Below are positions 34,222-43,675 of a DNA stretch of 43,761 bases, piece after piece. The notes beneath the pieces were generated by a model, which saw only the letters and a list, made by a program, of their open reading frames with translations, ran no database searches and was not told where the DNA came from. Origin of the DNA: Litorilituus lipolyticus (lineage in GTDB: Bacteria > Pseudomonadota > Gammaproteobacteria > Enterobacterales > Alteromonadaceae); the NCBI RefSeq assembly GCF_006439335.1, contig NZ_SAWY01000010.1, positions 1 through 43,761 on the forward strand, read 5' to 3'. Position numbers and translations under genes: made by a program. The stretch's first letter is position 1. Each line of letters starts with the position of its first letter.

Positions 34222-35664
34222 ATGGCAGATAATAGCTATACACCAGCTGATGAAAATCAACAAATATCAAATATTAATGATTTTTTTGCTAGCCAGCGAT
34301 TAGCTTTTAAAAAGCAGAGTTATTTATCTTTGTCAGAGCGAATTGAAGATCTTCAGCTACTTAAATCAGCAATTAAGCAGCATAAAGAGCCATTAATTAC
34401 AGCTCTATCTCAGGATTTTTCAGGTAGAAGTGCTGGTGATAGTAAAATGGCTGACATAATGCCAACCATCATGGGTATTGATTATACTATCAAGCATTTA
34501 AAAAAATGGATGAAGCCAGAAAAGCGTCACGTAAGTGCGTTATTTCAACCAGCAAAAGCCTTTGTTGTTTATCAACCTTTAGGAGTTGTTGGTATTATCA
34601 CACCATGGAATTACCCGGTGTTTTTATCTCTTGGACCGTTAACAACAGCTTTGGCTGCCGGTAATCGCGCTATGATAAAAATGTCTGAGTTTACTCCTGC
34701 TACCAATGAAGTCATTAAATCAATGTTATTAACGGTATTTTCACAAAATAAGGTTGCAGTAATTACTGGCGGTGTTGAGAGTGCAAGTTACTTTTCTGAG
34801 CAAGCTTTTGATCATTTATTATTTACTGGCTCAACTCAAGTCGGTAAAAAAGTCATGGCGAGTGCGGCTAAGAATTTAACCCCTGTTACACTAGAACTTG
34901 GTGGGAAATCTCCTGTTATCATCGATGATGAAATTGATATTAAATTGGCAGTATCTCGTATACTGCTAGGTAAAACACTTAATGCAGGGCAAACCTGTGT
35001 TGCCCCTGATTATGTACTATGTCCTGAGGGTAAAGTGACAGAATTGTTAAGTGAACTAAAGTTACAATTTAATAGCATGTACCCAAGTTTTGCTGAAAAT
35101 GATGATTATACTTCGATCATAAATCAGGCGCAGTTTGACAGGTTACAGCAAGGTGTAATAGATGCGGTAGATAAGGGGGCTGATGTGACTGCTCTAGTAA
35201 CCGACACCGACGCATTCTCTGGCACTAGAAAGATGCCGTTAACTGTAGTTACCCAAGTCAACGATGATATGTTGCTGATGCAAGAAGAAATTTTTGGCCC
35301 AGTATTACCTATAGTAAGCTATAAAACATTTGAACAGGCACTCAGTTATGTAAATGATAGGCCTAGGCCCTTAGCGCTCTATTTATGTAGCTTTGATGAA
35401 GGTAAGAAACAGCAAGTTCTTGATGGTACTCATGCAGGAGGAGTATGTATTAATGATGCTGCCGTACATGTGGCTCAAGATGACTTACCTTTTGGTGGTA
35501 TTGGTCCATCAGGTATGGGGCAATATCATGGTCATGAAGGTTTCCTAACTTTCTCTAAGGCTAAGCCAGTGTTTGAAAAAGGTAAATTTAATACTGCTAA
35601 AATGGCATACCCTCCTTATGGAAAGTGGATTCATAGGATGATGGATAAAATATTTCTGTCATAA
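34222..35664 (+). CDS. NAD(P)-dependent aldehyde dehydrogenase (coniferyl-aldehyde-dehydrogenase-like)
   Basis: 480 residues from ATG 34222, which has GAGGA at 34212-34216; an ATG at 34210 overlaps that site and is rejected. Cofactor region GVVGIITPWNYPVFLSLGP, FTGSTQVGKKVM, catalytic Glu in ELGGKSP and catalytic Cys in NAGQTCVAPDYV, EEIFGPVLP. The short class 3-like architecture and C-terminal PYGKWIHRMMDKI resemble CalB-type enzymes, but the substrate is uncertain (medium-chain or aromatic aldehydes). It is a single gene. Confidence 0.9.
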   Translation: MADNSYTPADENQQISNINDFFASQRLAFKKQSYLSLSERIEDLQLLKSAIKQHKEPLITALSQDFSGRSAGDSKMADIMPTIMGIDYTIKHLKKWMKPEKRHVSALFQPAKAFVVYQPLGVVGIITPWNYPVFLSLGPLTTALAAGNRAMIKMSEFTPATNEVIKSMLLTVFSQNKVAVITGGVESASYFSEQAFDHLLFTGSTQVGKKVMASAAKNLTPVTLELGGKSPVIIDDEIDIKLAVSRILLGKTLNAGQTCVAPDYVLCPEGKVTELLSELKLQFNSMYPSFAENDDYTSIINQAQFDRLQQGVIDAVDKGADVTALVTDTDAFSGTRKMPLTVVTQVNDDMLLMQEEIFGPVLPIVSYKTFEQALSYVNDRPRPLALYLCSFDEGKKQQVLDGTHAGGVCINDAAVHVAQDDLPFGGIGPSGMGQYHGHEGFLTFSKAKPVFEKGKFNTAKMAYPPYGKWIHRMMDKIFLS

Positions 35665-35859
35665 AAGCTTCATTTTATTATGCTACAAATTAAATATTCA
35701 ATAATAAGCTAGCGAGATTTTGCCAGTTTTATGCAATAAATTATTTATATGTAGTTAATTCAGAATAATGCTGTAAAGCCTTATAAAACCTACTCAAATA
35801 GTTGATGAAATACTTTAAATTATTTAGCATGTCTTAAGTATTTTAACTATGATGCTGGT

Positions 35860-35893
35860 ATGTCACAAAAGTGTCATATTACTGTCTTATAAT
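35860..35893 (+). promoter_or_regulatory. Pho box and -10 of the pst operon
   Basis: TGTCACA (35861-35867), TGTCATA (35872-35878) and TGTCTTA (35883-35889) recur every 11 bases, the spacing of PhoB half-sites. TATAAT (35888-35893) starts about 10 bases after the second half-site, where PhoB-dependent promoters have their -10. Consensus CTGTCAT. The site lies 34 bases before the pstC GTG. Confidence 0.8.
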
Positions 35894-35926
35894 TGCCTCG
35901 TTATTTAAATTAACGAGGTTGACTCA

Positions 35927-38182
35927 GTGGCAAGTGTTGCTCTTTCTTCAAATACTAGAAAAATAAAAAACTCATTAGCGAAATGGCTAATTACGCTAGG
36001 TGGTATTAGTGTGTTATTCACATTAGTACTTATTTTCATGTACTTACTGTACGTGATAAAGCCTATTTTTGAATCAGTCAGTATAGAACCTGAGATGTCA
36101 ATTGCGCTCAGTGCTGATAGTAAAGTGCTTAGTACAGGAGTTGATGAGCTTAAGGAAGTTGCATTCCAAATTACTGAATCAGGTAAAATTGAGTTTTTTT
36201 CATTATTAAAAAATAATAATTTACCTGCAGGTGATTTAATACTATCTGAGCAACTCATTGCTGATGATGATCGTTTAGTTCTGGTTGAAGATGCCGGTCA
36301 TGATAAAAAGCTGTTAGTTACGGAGCACGGGCAGGTTTTTGTAGTTTCACCGCAATTTACGGCTCAGTATAATAATGATTCTCGCCAAATTATCCCAAGT
36401 ATCTCTTACCCTATTGTCGATTCTCCAATCTCAGTAGACGAGCAAGAGCAAAGCTTTATTCAGTTAGCGTTTGCCATGAATGAAGAGAAGGCAGTTTTTG
36501 TAGGTTTTACTCAAGATAAGCGATTAATTAAAACCAGCTTAATTAGTGATGACGAGTTTGGGGAAGAAGATGGTGAGTTTGAAACTATCTATCAAGAAAT
36601 TGATTATCTTGCACATCATATTGATGATATTGAAATATCTCCAGATCTCACCATGGTCTTTGTTCGTAATGAATCACAAGTATCGGTATTTTCATTAGAC
36701 GATGATGACGTTGTAGAAGAAAAAGCTCAAATTAATGCAGATTTTTCAAATAGACCTGATGCAAAATTAACGGCGATGGCACTTTTATCAGGTGGTAGTT
36801 CTGTACTATTAGGTGATAACCAAGGACAAATCAGTCAATGGTTTGAAGTTGCCACAGAGCAAGGTCGTCAATTTCAGCAAATTAGAACATTTGATTCAGG
36901 CGATGAAGCTATTGCAAGTATAAATACTGAACAATTTCGCAAGAGTTTCTATACGTTAACGGCTACTGGCAATATGGGGGTTTTCTTTACCACCAGTGAA
37001 GCTGAGCTTTGGCAGGGTAATATTGCAAAGCAGCATCCGACAGCTTTTGCTATTTCTCCTCGTTCTGATGCAATTGCAGTCGCGATGTATGACGAACAAA
37101 AATCTGTGACTTCTTTAGAGTTATTTAAAGTGCACAATGAGCACCCTGAGGTGACTTGGCAAGCACTTTGGCAAGAAGTGTGGTACGAAGGTTACCCAGA
37201 GCCTGATTATATTTGGCAATCAACTTCGGGCTCTGATGACTTTGAAGCAAAATTTTCTCTAGTTCCTATATCATTTGGCACCATTAAAGCTGCATTATAT
37301 GCAATGCTTTTCGCGGTACCTATTGCTCTTACGGCAGCAATTTATACCGCTTACTTTATGACACCTGTGCTGAGAAAGAAGGTAAAACCGACTATTGAGC
37401 TAATGGAAGCATTACCAACCGTTATTCTAGGCTTCTTAGCAGGTCTATGGCTAGCGCCCATCATGGAAAAGTACTTACCGGCTATCTTTTTATTATTTAT
37501 ATTTTTACCGTTAGCAACAATTCTAACGGCATTTGTATGGCATAACTTATCACGAGATTTAAAAGAAAAAATTCCTGAAACATTAGCGCCTGTTATTTTA
37601 ATTCCGGTATTAATTGCTGCTGCATATTTAGCTTTCACTTTCTCACCATTATTTGAAACAGCCTTTTTTGGTGGTGATATGCGTCAATATATTACCAATG
37701 ATTTAGGTATTAATTTTGACCAACGTAATGCCTTAGTTGTGGGTATAGCGATGGGATTTGCCGTGATACCTACTATTTTCTCTATGGCTGAAGATGCAAT
37801 TTTTAGTGTACCAAGTCATTTAACCAGCGGCTCTTTAGCTCTAGGTGCTACGCAGTGGCAAACATTAGTCAAGGTGGTGTTATTGACAGCAAGCCCAGGT
37901 ATTTTTTCTGCTGTGATGATGGGGTTAGGTCGTGCAGTTGGTGAAACCATGATCGTATTAATGGCAACTGGTAATACACCTATTTTAGATTGGAGTATTT
38001 TCCAAGGTATGAGAACACTTGCTGCAAATATTGCTGTAGAAATGCCTGAATCAGAAGTGGGTAGCTCTCACTATCGAATACTATTTTTGGCAGCCTTTGT
38101 ATTATTTGTTTTCACGTTTATTTTCAACACTATGGCTGAATTTGTTAGACAGCGTTTACGTGAGAAATATAGCTCAATGTAG
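35927..38182 (+). CDS. pstC: Phosphate ABC transporter permease PstC, long form
   Basis: 751 residues, more than twice E. coli PstC (319). GTG start; GAGG (35915-35918) is 8 bases upstream. TM1 is at 21-43. Then comes an insertion of about 370 residues (about 55-430) facing the periplasm, with WD/quinoprotein-like blade repeats, e.g. LLVTEHGQVFVVS, LLGDNQGQISQWF and ATGNMGVFF. The permease core follows from about 448: ALYAMLFAVPIALTAAIY, ELMEALPTVILGFLAG and the EAA-like ALGATQWQTLVKVVLL and GLGRAVGETMIVLMATGN. It forms the phosphate channel with PstA; PstB drives it. The long form is known in Vibrio and Shewanella. No pstS is next to it. It is first in pstCAB-phoU and controlled by the Pho box. 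Confidence 0.94.
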   Translation: MASVALSSNTRKIKNSLAKWLITLGGISVLFTLVLIFMYLLYVIKPIFESVSIEPEMSIALSADSKVLSTGVDELKEVAFQITESGKIEFFSLLKNNNLPAGDLILSEQLIADDDRLVLVEDAGHDKKLLVTEHGQVFVVSPQFTAQYNNDSRQIIPSISYPIVDSPISVDEQEQSFIQLAFAMNEEKAVFVGFTQDKRLIKTSLISDDEFGEEDGEFETIYQEIDYLAHHIDDIEISPDLTMVFVRNESQVSVFSLDDDDVVEEKAQINADFSNRPDAKLTAMALLSGGSSVLLGDNQGQISQWFEVATEQGRQFQQIRTFDSGDEAIASINTEQFRKSFYTLTATGNMGVFFTTSEAELWQGNIAKQHPTAFAISPRSDAIAVAMYDEQKSVTSLELFKVHNEHPEVTWQALWQEVWYEGYPEPDYIWQSTSGSDDFEAKFSLVPISFGTIKAALYAMLFAVPIALTAAIYTAYFMTPVLRKKVKPTIELMEALPTVILGFLAGLWLAPIMEKYLPAIFLLFIFLPLATILTAFVWHNLSRDLKEKIPETLAPVILIPVLIAAAYLAFTFSPLFETAFFGGDMRQYITNDLGINFDQRNALVVGIAMGFAVIPTIFSMAEDAIFSVPSHLTSGSLALGATQWQTLVKVVLLTASPGIFSAVMMGLGRAVGETMIVLMATGNTPILDWSIFQGMRTLAANIAVEMPESEVGSSHYRILFLAAFVLFVFTFIFNTMAEFVRQRLREKYSSM

Positions 38183-38256
38183 GCTTAACCCGTTAAGTTA
38201 ATAAATGAAGCAATAGTTTATTGCACGAATAAATTAAAGAATTAAAGAGTTTTGTT

Positions 38257-39894
38257 ATGAATACATGGTTTAAGTCGGGATCTCCTTGGATATGGCTATC
38301 AGCGGGTGGTGTTAGCATCAGCTTAATTTCAGTGTTAGGTCTTTTATGGCTTATCGCGTCTAAGGGGTTATCTTATTTCTGGCCTAGTGAGTTATATCAG
38401 TTCGATATGATAGATGAGCAAGGTAATAACTCAGTGGTTATAGGTGAAATTTATGATAGAGAACAAATACCAGTAAGCCAACTTGCTCATTTAGATTTAA
38501 AGTTAGCGAAAGACCAAGAAGTACTTGAACGTTTACTGGTAAAAACCGGTAACCGTGAATTGGTGAGTTTAGATTTTCGTTGGATTTTAAGTACGAACAT
38601 CACCAAAACCACAACACCAAAAGATTTAGCTGTTGTAGAACGAAGAACGAATGGTAATTTTTATGGCTTTATTGATAGTTTAGTTTTAGATGGTCAACCT
38701 GTAGATATTGCTAAGCTGCCAGAACTACTTGAGCGAGTTGAGCAATTTCAAGCAGAAATTGAAGATTTACAAAAGGTTGATATAGGTGCGATTAATTACC
38801 AGCTTGAGAGCCTACGCTTGCAGTCTAAAAGTTTAACGCTTAAAGGTGAATTGACTGTAGATAAGCAGCAAGAGATTGATACTGAGACTCAAGCTTTAAA
38901 AGATGAATATCAAACATTAGAGCAACAACTGATGGCATTGCGAGATAAAATTTCGCGTGATCACCTTATTATGCGTGCAATGGATGGTCAGTTAGTTACT
39001 ATTAATTTTGAGCATATCCTGCAAGTTAATTTTAATAATCAACTGGGCTTTTTTGATAAGTTCACTTTGTTTTTAAGTCAAATAGCTGCATTCATTATTG
39101 ATGACCCAAGAGAAGCGAACACTGAAGGCGGTGTTTTTCCCGCTATTTTTGGTACGGTACTGATGGTATTACTCATGACTGTAATCGTTTCACCATTTGG
39201 TGTAGTTGCCGCAATTTATTTACATGAATATGCCGGAAAAAATGCATTGACTAGATTATTACGAATAGCGGTAATAAATTTAGCGGGTGTACCCTCTATT
39301 GTTTACGGCGTATTTGGTCTTGGCTTTTTTGTTTATATGGTGGGTGGCTCATTAGATCAGTTGTTTTATCCTGAAGCCTTACCAAGCCCAACATTTGGTA
39401 CACCAGGTGTATTATGGTCAGCAATAACCTTAGCTATTTTAACGCTACCAGTTGTTATCGTTTCAACAGAAGAAGGTTTATCTCGTATCCCGTCAGCTAT
39501 GCGTCATGGTAGTTTAGCGCTTGGCGCAACAAAAGCTGAAACCTTATGGCGCATTATTTTACCGATTGCTAGTCCTGCTATAATGACGGGGATTATATTA
39601 GCCATAGCACGCGCTGCCGGTGAAGTCGCACCATTAATGTTAGTTGGAGTTGTTAAAATGGCTCCGAACTTACCGCTTGATGGTAATTTTCCTTTCTTAC
39701 ATTTAGATCGTAAGTTTATGCACTTAGGCTTCCATATTTATGATGTAGGTTTTCAAAGCCCGAACGTAGAAGCAGCAAGACCACTTGTTTATGCAACAGC
39801 CTTGCTACTTGTTACGATTATCGTTGCCTTGAATATGACTGCTGTATCAATTCGAAACAAGTTACGTGAAAGATATAAGATGTTAGAACATTAG
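38257..39894 (+). CDS. pstA: Phosphate ABC transporter permease PstA, long form
   Basis: 545 residues, long against E. coli PstA (296). TM1 is at about 12-34. A periplasmic insertion of about 240 residues (about 45-285) follows, containing a predicted coiled coil (about 154-236, LPELLERVEQFQAEIEDLQ... and QTLEQQLMALRDKI). The permease core begins near 290 with PAIFGTVLMVLLMTVIVSPFGVVAAIYLHEYAG, NLAGVPSIVYGVFGLGFFVY, the EAA-like loop GSLALGATKAETLWRIILPIA and RAAGEVAPLMLVG. It pairs with PstC. The 74 bases after pstC contain no terminator, so one transcript is likely. Confidence 0.94.
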   Translation: MNTWFKSGSPWIWLSAGGVSISLISVLGLLWLIASKGLSYFWPSELYQFDMIDEQGNNSVVIGEIYDREQIPVSQLAHLDLKLAKDQEVLERLLVKTGNRELVSLDFRWILSTNITKTTTPKDLAVVERRTNGNFYGFIDSLVLDGQPVDIAKLPELLERVEQFQAEIEDLQKVDIGAINYQLESLRLQSKSLTLKGELTVDKQQEIDTETQALKDEYQTLEQQLMALRDKISRDHLIMRAMDGQLVTINFEHILQVNFNNQLGFFDKFTLFLSQIAAFIIDDPREANTEGGVFPAIFGTVLMVLLMTVIVSPFGVVAAIYLHEYAGKNALTRLLRIAVINLAGVPSIVYGVFGLGFFVYMVGGSLDQLFYPEALPSPTFGTPGVLWSAITLAILTLPVVIVSTEEGLSRIPSAMRHGSLALGATKAETLWRIILPIASPAIMTGIILAIARAAGEVAPLMLVGVVKMAPNLPLDGNFPFLHLDRKFMHLGFHIYDVGFQSPNVEAARPLVYATALLLVTIIVALNMTAVSIRNKLRERYKMLEH

Positions 39895-39952
39895 TTCTAT
39901 ACAACATTTCAATCGAAAATAATTAATTAGTAAATAGTTATAAGAGTAAAAT

Positions 39953-40777
39953 ATGATTTCTGTTACCCCAAAGGCGTTATCTGCGGATGCCAGCAAGCTA
40001 GACTTAACCAAGTTAACTAGTGAACAAACTGCTTTAGATATCAAAGGGCTAAATCTTCACTATGGTAAAAAGCAGGCATTACAAGATATCACTATGTCGA
40101 TCCCTAAAGGCCAAGTTACTGCTTTTATTGGTCCTAGTGGTTGTGGTAAATCAACCTTACTACGCTGTATCAACCGAATGAACGATTTAGTAGACGGTTG
40201 TCATATTAGTGGTGAGATCAATTTACATGGCAAGAATATTTACGGTAAACATGTAGATGTCGCATCACTTAGACGCAAAGTCGGTATGGTTTTTCAGAGA
40301 CCTAACCCATTTCCTAAGTCTATATATGAAAATGTTGTTTACGGGCTACGAATTGCTGGTGAAAATAATCGTCGAGTATTAGATGATGCCGTTGAGAAAT
40401 CATTACGTAGCGCAGCGCTTTGGAATGAAGTTAAAGATAGATTACATGAAAGCGCGCTAGGTTTATCTGGTGGTCAACAACAGCGTCTAGTTATTGCAAG
40501 AGCCGTAGCCATTGAACCGGAAGTATTATTGTTAGATGAACCTACATCAGCGCTTGACCCAATATCAACGTTAACAATTGAAGAATTAATTAATGATTTA
40601 AAGAAACAGTTCACTGTTGTAATTGTAACGCACAATATGCAGCAGGCTGCTAGGGTATCAGATCAAACTGCTTTCATGTATATGGGTGACTTAATAGAAT
40701 ATAGTGATACTAATACACTATTTACTACACCAATGAAAAAGCAAACAGAAGATTATATTACTGGTCGATACGGCTAA
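39953..40777 (+). CDS. pstB: Phosphate ABC transporter ATP-binding protein PstB
   Basis: 274 residues. Walker [10 protein letters not shown] (60-68), Q-loop in VFQRPNPFP, signature LSGGQQQRL (171-179), Walker [14 protein letters not shown] and H-loop [10 protein letters not shown]. It has an N-terminal extension of about 28 residues before the ABC core starting [10 protein letters not shown]. It powers the PstCA permease and, with PhoU, conveys phosphate status to PhoR. 58 bases follow pstA. Confidence 0.97.
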   Translation: MISVTPKALSADASKLDLTKLTSEQTALDIKGLNLHYGKKQALQDITMSIPKGQVTAFIGPSGCGKSTLLRCINRMNDLVDGCHISGEINLHGKNIYGKHVDVASLRRKVGMVFQRPNPFPKSIYENVVYGLRIAGENNRRVLDDAVEKSLRSAALWNEVKDRLHESALGLSGGQQQRLVIARAVAIEPEVLLLDEPTSALDPISTLTIEELINDLKKQFTVVIVTHNMQQAARVSDQTAFMYMGDLIEYSDTNTLFTTPMKKQTEDYITGRYG

Positions 40778-40795
40778 TTATTTAAGGGGTTTTAC

Positions 40796-41503
40796 ATGGA
40801 TAATTTACAGGTTGGTCGTCATATTTCAGGCCAATTTAATGAAGATTTAGAGCGTGTTATTAATAATGTAATGCATATGGGAGGATTGGTTGAGAAACAA
40901 TTAACTGATGCATTAACGGCCGTACATGATTTTGATGAAGTATTAGCGCAAGAAGTTCTGAATAATGATTATCAAATCAATGCCTATGAAGTAAGTATTG
41001 ATGATGAATGTACTCGTATTATTGCTAAGCGACAACCCGCGGCAGGTGATTTACGCTTAATTATGGCAATTGTTAAAACCATTGCAGATCTTGAAAGAAT
41101 TGGGGATGAAGCTGAAAAAATAGCAAAAGTTGCGCTAGAAAGTTTTTCTTCACAACAGCAAGATTTATTAGTGAACCTAGAAAACTTAGGTCGTAGTGTT
41201 GTTGAATTTTTACACTTAACCTTAGATGCTTTTACGCGTATGGATTTAGATGCGGCAGTAAAGATTCATCAGATGGATGATAAAATTAATCGTGAATATG
41301 AAGCACTAATGCGCCAACTGATGACTTACATGATGGAAGATCCACGAGCTATTCCTCAAGTGATGACCGTTATTTGGTCCGCAAGGGCATTAGAGCGAAT
41401 TGGTGATCGATGTCAAAATATGTGTGAATACATCATCTACTTTGTAAAAGGCAAAGTGGTCAGGCATACAACTGCAGAAGCGGTTAAAAAGTTAACATCA
41501 TAA
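40796..41503 (+). CDS. phoU: Phosphate signalling complex protein PhoU
   Basis: 235 residues, two PhoU helical bundles (about 15-110 and 120-220). ARIL-type ligand motifs: [25 protein letters not shown] and [28 protein letters not shown] carry the ExxD metal motif ([21 protein letters not shown]). It is needed to keep PhoR from activating PhoB when phosphate is plentiful. It is the last gene of the pst operon, 18 bases after pstB, with AAGGGG upstream. Confidence 0.96.
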   Translation: MDNLQVGRHISGQFNEDLERVINNVMHMGGLVEKQLTDALTAVHDFDEVLAQEVLNNDYQINAYEVSIDDECTRIIAKRQPAAGDLRLIMAIVKTIADLERIGDEAEKIAKVALESFSSQQQDLLVNLENLGRSVVEFLHLTLDAFTRMDLDAAVKIHQMDDKINREYEALMRQLMTYMMEDPRAIPQVMTVIWSARALERIGDRCQNMCEYIIYFVKGKVVRHTTAEAVKKLTS

Positions 41504-41695
41504 TAAAACAGATAAATTTCAACTTATTAATCAGCAGCTTACCAAGGTGTTGATTAATATATTTTCTAAGCGCGCGCGTTAAGCTGAATTCTAGTAAAAT
41601 TAAGCTAATATTAGCATTTAACTTTGATAGTTAAATGAGTTACTATCCGCGTCGAATAACAATAACGAGAGTTCTTTTCTCCTGGAAACATAATT

Positions 41696-42376
41696 ATGGC
41701 CAGAAATACAATCTTAGGGGTTTTTGCTAAATCCCCTATAAAACCATTAGAAAAACACATACAAATTGTTGTTAAGTGTTCTAAACAATTAATCCCTTTC
41801 TTTGATGCCTGTGTTGAAGAAAACTGGAGTGAGGCGACGAAAATCCGTCGTAAGCTATCAAAATTAGAGCAAGATGCTGATGCACTCAAACGTCAATTAC
41901 GTTTAGAGTTACCTGGTGGCTTATTTATGCCTGTGGACAGAGCAGATTTGTTAGAGTTACTAACTCAGCAAGACAAAATTGCTAATAAAGCAAAAGATAT
42001 TGCTGGCCGCGTTCTTGGAAGAAAGTTACAAGTACCTTCAGCATTACAAGAAGAATTTTCAACTTACCTTAAACGTTGTATTGATGCGACTGAAAAGGCA
42101 GCTGAAGCGATTAATGAATTGGATGATTTGTTAGAAACAGGCTTTAAAGGTCGTGAAGTGGAATTAGTTGCGAAAATGATTGCCCAATTAGACGCCATTG
42201 AAGATGACACGGATGTATTACAAATTAGTTTACGCAAAAACTTATTAGCGATTGAAAAGGATTTAAATCCAGTTGATGTAATGTTTTTATATCAAATAAT
42301 TGATTGGGTTGGTGATTTAGCCGACCTTGCTGAACGTGTTGGTGCACGTTTAGAAATTCTTTTAGCTCGAAAATAA
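41696..42376 (+). CDS. DUF47 (PhoU-like) protein, TIGR00153 family
   Basis: 226 residues. Mostly helical: KSPIKPLEKHIQIVVKCSKQLIPFFDACVEENWSEATKIRRKLSKLEQDADALKRQLRLELPGGLFMPVDRADLLELL and then the second half with DAIEDDTDVLQISLRKNLLAIEKDLNPVDVMFLYQIIDWVGDLADLAERVGARLE. This PhoU-like type is usually encoded directly before Pit transporters and regulates them. It is 10 bases upstream of pit, so translational coupling or one transcript is likely. No Pho box was seen upstream; only a GATAGT/ACTATC inverted repeat (41626-41647). Confidence 0.93.
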   Translation: MARNTILGVFAKSPIKPLEKHIQIVVKCSKQLIPFFDACVEENWSEATKIRRKLSKLEQDADALKRQLRLELPGGLFMPVDRADLLELLTQQDKIANKAKDIAGRVLGRKLQVPSALQEEFSTYLKRCIDATEKAAEAINELDDLLETGFKGREVELVAKMIAQLDAIEDDTDVLQISLRKNLLAIEKDLNPVDVMFLYQIIDWVGDLADLAERVGARLEILLARK

Positions 42377-42386
42377 GGTTTAACTG

Positions 42387-43652
42387 ATGGAAATTTTACT
42401 TAACTATGGTTCGACCTTGGTCATTATGGCTGCTGTTGTTGGCTTCTTTATGGCATGGGGCATTGGTGCTAACGATGTTGCTAATGCAATGGGAACTTCA
42501 GTTGGCTCTAAAGCATTAACTATTAAACAAGCCATCATTATTGCAATGGTATTTGAATTTGCAGGGGCATATTTAGCTGGTGGTGAGGTAACATCGACAA
42601 TTCGTAAAGGTATCATTGATGCAAGCTATTTTGTTGATACGCCTGAGTTACTTGTTTTTGGTATGATTTCAGCTTTATTCGCTGCTGCTACTTGGTTATT
42701 GATTGCTTCGGCTTTAGGTTGGCCTGTATCAACAACGCACTCAATTGTTGGTGCTATTGTTGGTTTTGCTGCTATGGGTGTCAGTGTTGATGCTGTTACA
42801 TGGAGTAAAGTAGGTGGTATTGTTGGTAGTTGGATTATCACACCGCTTATTTCAGGTGTAATCGCATTTATCATATTTAACAGTGCGCAAAAATTAATCT
42901 TTGATACCGAAAAACCATTACAGCAAGCTAAACGCTGGGTGCCGCTATATATGTTCCTTGCTGGCTTTGTCTTGGCGCTAGTTACCATTAAGAAAGGTTT
43001 AAAACATCTTGATTTACATATCGAAGGCACTGAAGCATACGTATACGCAGTTTTAACAGCTATTGTTGTTGCTGCGATAGGTAAGGTATTTATTGCCAAG
43101 CTTAAGTTTGATGAGAATGTGGCTAAAGAAGCTCATTATGTCAATGTTGAGAAAGTGTTTGCTATTTTAATGGTTGTTACCGCGTGTTGTATGGCCTTCG
43201 CACATGGCTCAAATGATGTTGCTAACGCTATCGGTCCACTAGCTGCTGTGGTAAGTATCGTGGGTAACGAAGGTCAAATTGCAGCAAAAGCTTCGTTAGC
43301 TTGGTGGATATTGCCATTAGGTGGTTTTGGTATTGTCGCGGGTCTTGCAATTTTCGGTCACAAAGTTATTGCTACCATAGGTAAAGGTATTACTCATTTA
43401 ACGCCAAGTCGTGGTTTTGCTGCTGAGCTGGCTGCTGCCTGTACCGTTGTTATAGCTTCAGGCGCTGGTTTACCAATTTCCACAACACAAACGCTTGTAG
43501 GTGCTGTGTTAGGTGTTGGTATGGCAAGAGGTATTGCGGCGATAAACTTAGGTGTTGTACGTAACATTGTGGTTTCGTGGGTCATTACTTTACCTGTTGG
43601 TGCAGGCTTATCAATCATCTTCTTCTGGATAATGAAGAGCATGTTTGCTTAA
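42387..43652 (+). CDS. pit: Low-affinity inorganic phosphate transporter (Pit/PHO4 family)
   Basis: 421 residues, about ten transmembrane segments in two halves. Each half has the PHO4 signature: WGIGANDVANAMGTSVGS near residue 24 and AHGSNDVANAIGPLAAVVS near residue 272. Also LGWPVSTTHSIVGAIVG and GLPISTTQTLVGAVLGVG. It carries phosphate (as metal-phosphate) with protons or sodium. With the DUF47 protein it forms a unit directly after the pst operon, so this site holds both the inducible and the constitutive uptake routes. Confidence 0.95.
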   Translation: MEILLNYGSTLVIMAAVVGFFMAWGIGANDVANAMGTSVGSKALTIKQAIIIAMVFEFAGAYLAGGEVTSTIRKGIIDASYFVDTPELLVFGMISALFAAATWLLIASALGWPVSTTHSIVGAIVGFAAMGVSVDAVTWSKVGGIVGSWIITPLISGVIAFIIFNSAQKLIFDTEKPLQQAKRWVPLYMFLAGFVLALVTIKKGLKHLDLHIEGTEAYVYAVLTAIVVAAIGKVFIAKLKFDENVAKEAHYVNVEKVFAILMVVTACCMAFAHGSNDVANAIGPLAAVVSIVGNEGQIAAKASLAWWILPLGGFGIVAGLAIFGHKVIATIGKGITHLTPSRGFAAELAAACTVVIASGAGLPISTTQTLVGAVLGVGMARGIAAINLGVVRNIVVSWVITLPVGAGLSIIFFWIMKSMFA

Positions 43653-43675
43653 TTAATTCAGAGTGTTTTGACTGT

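Noticed and set aside
41626..41647. GATAGT/ACTATC inverted repeat before the DUF47 gene as an operator or Pho box
   Set aside because: Only 6-bp arms and no TGTCA half-sites; too weak to call.
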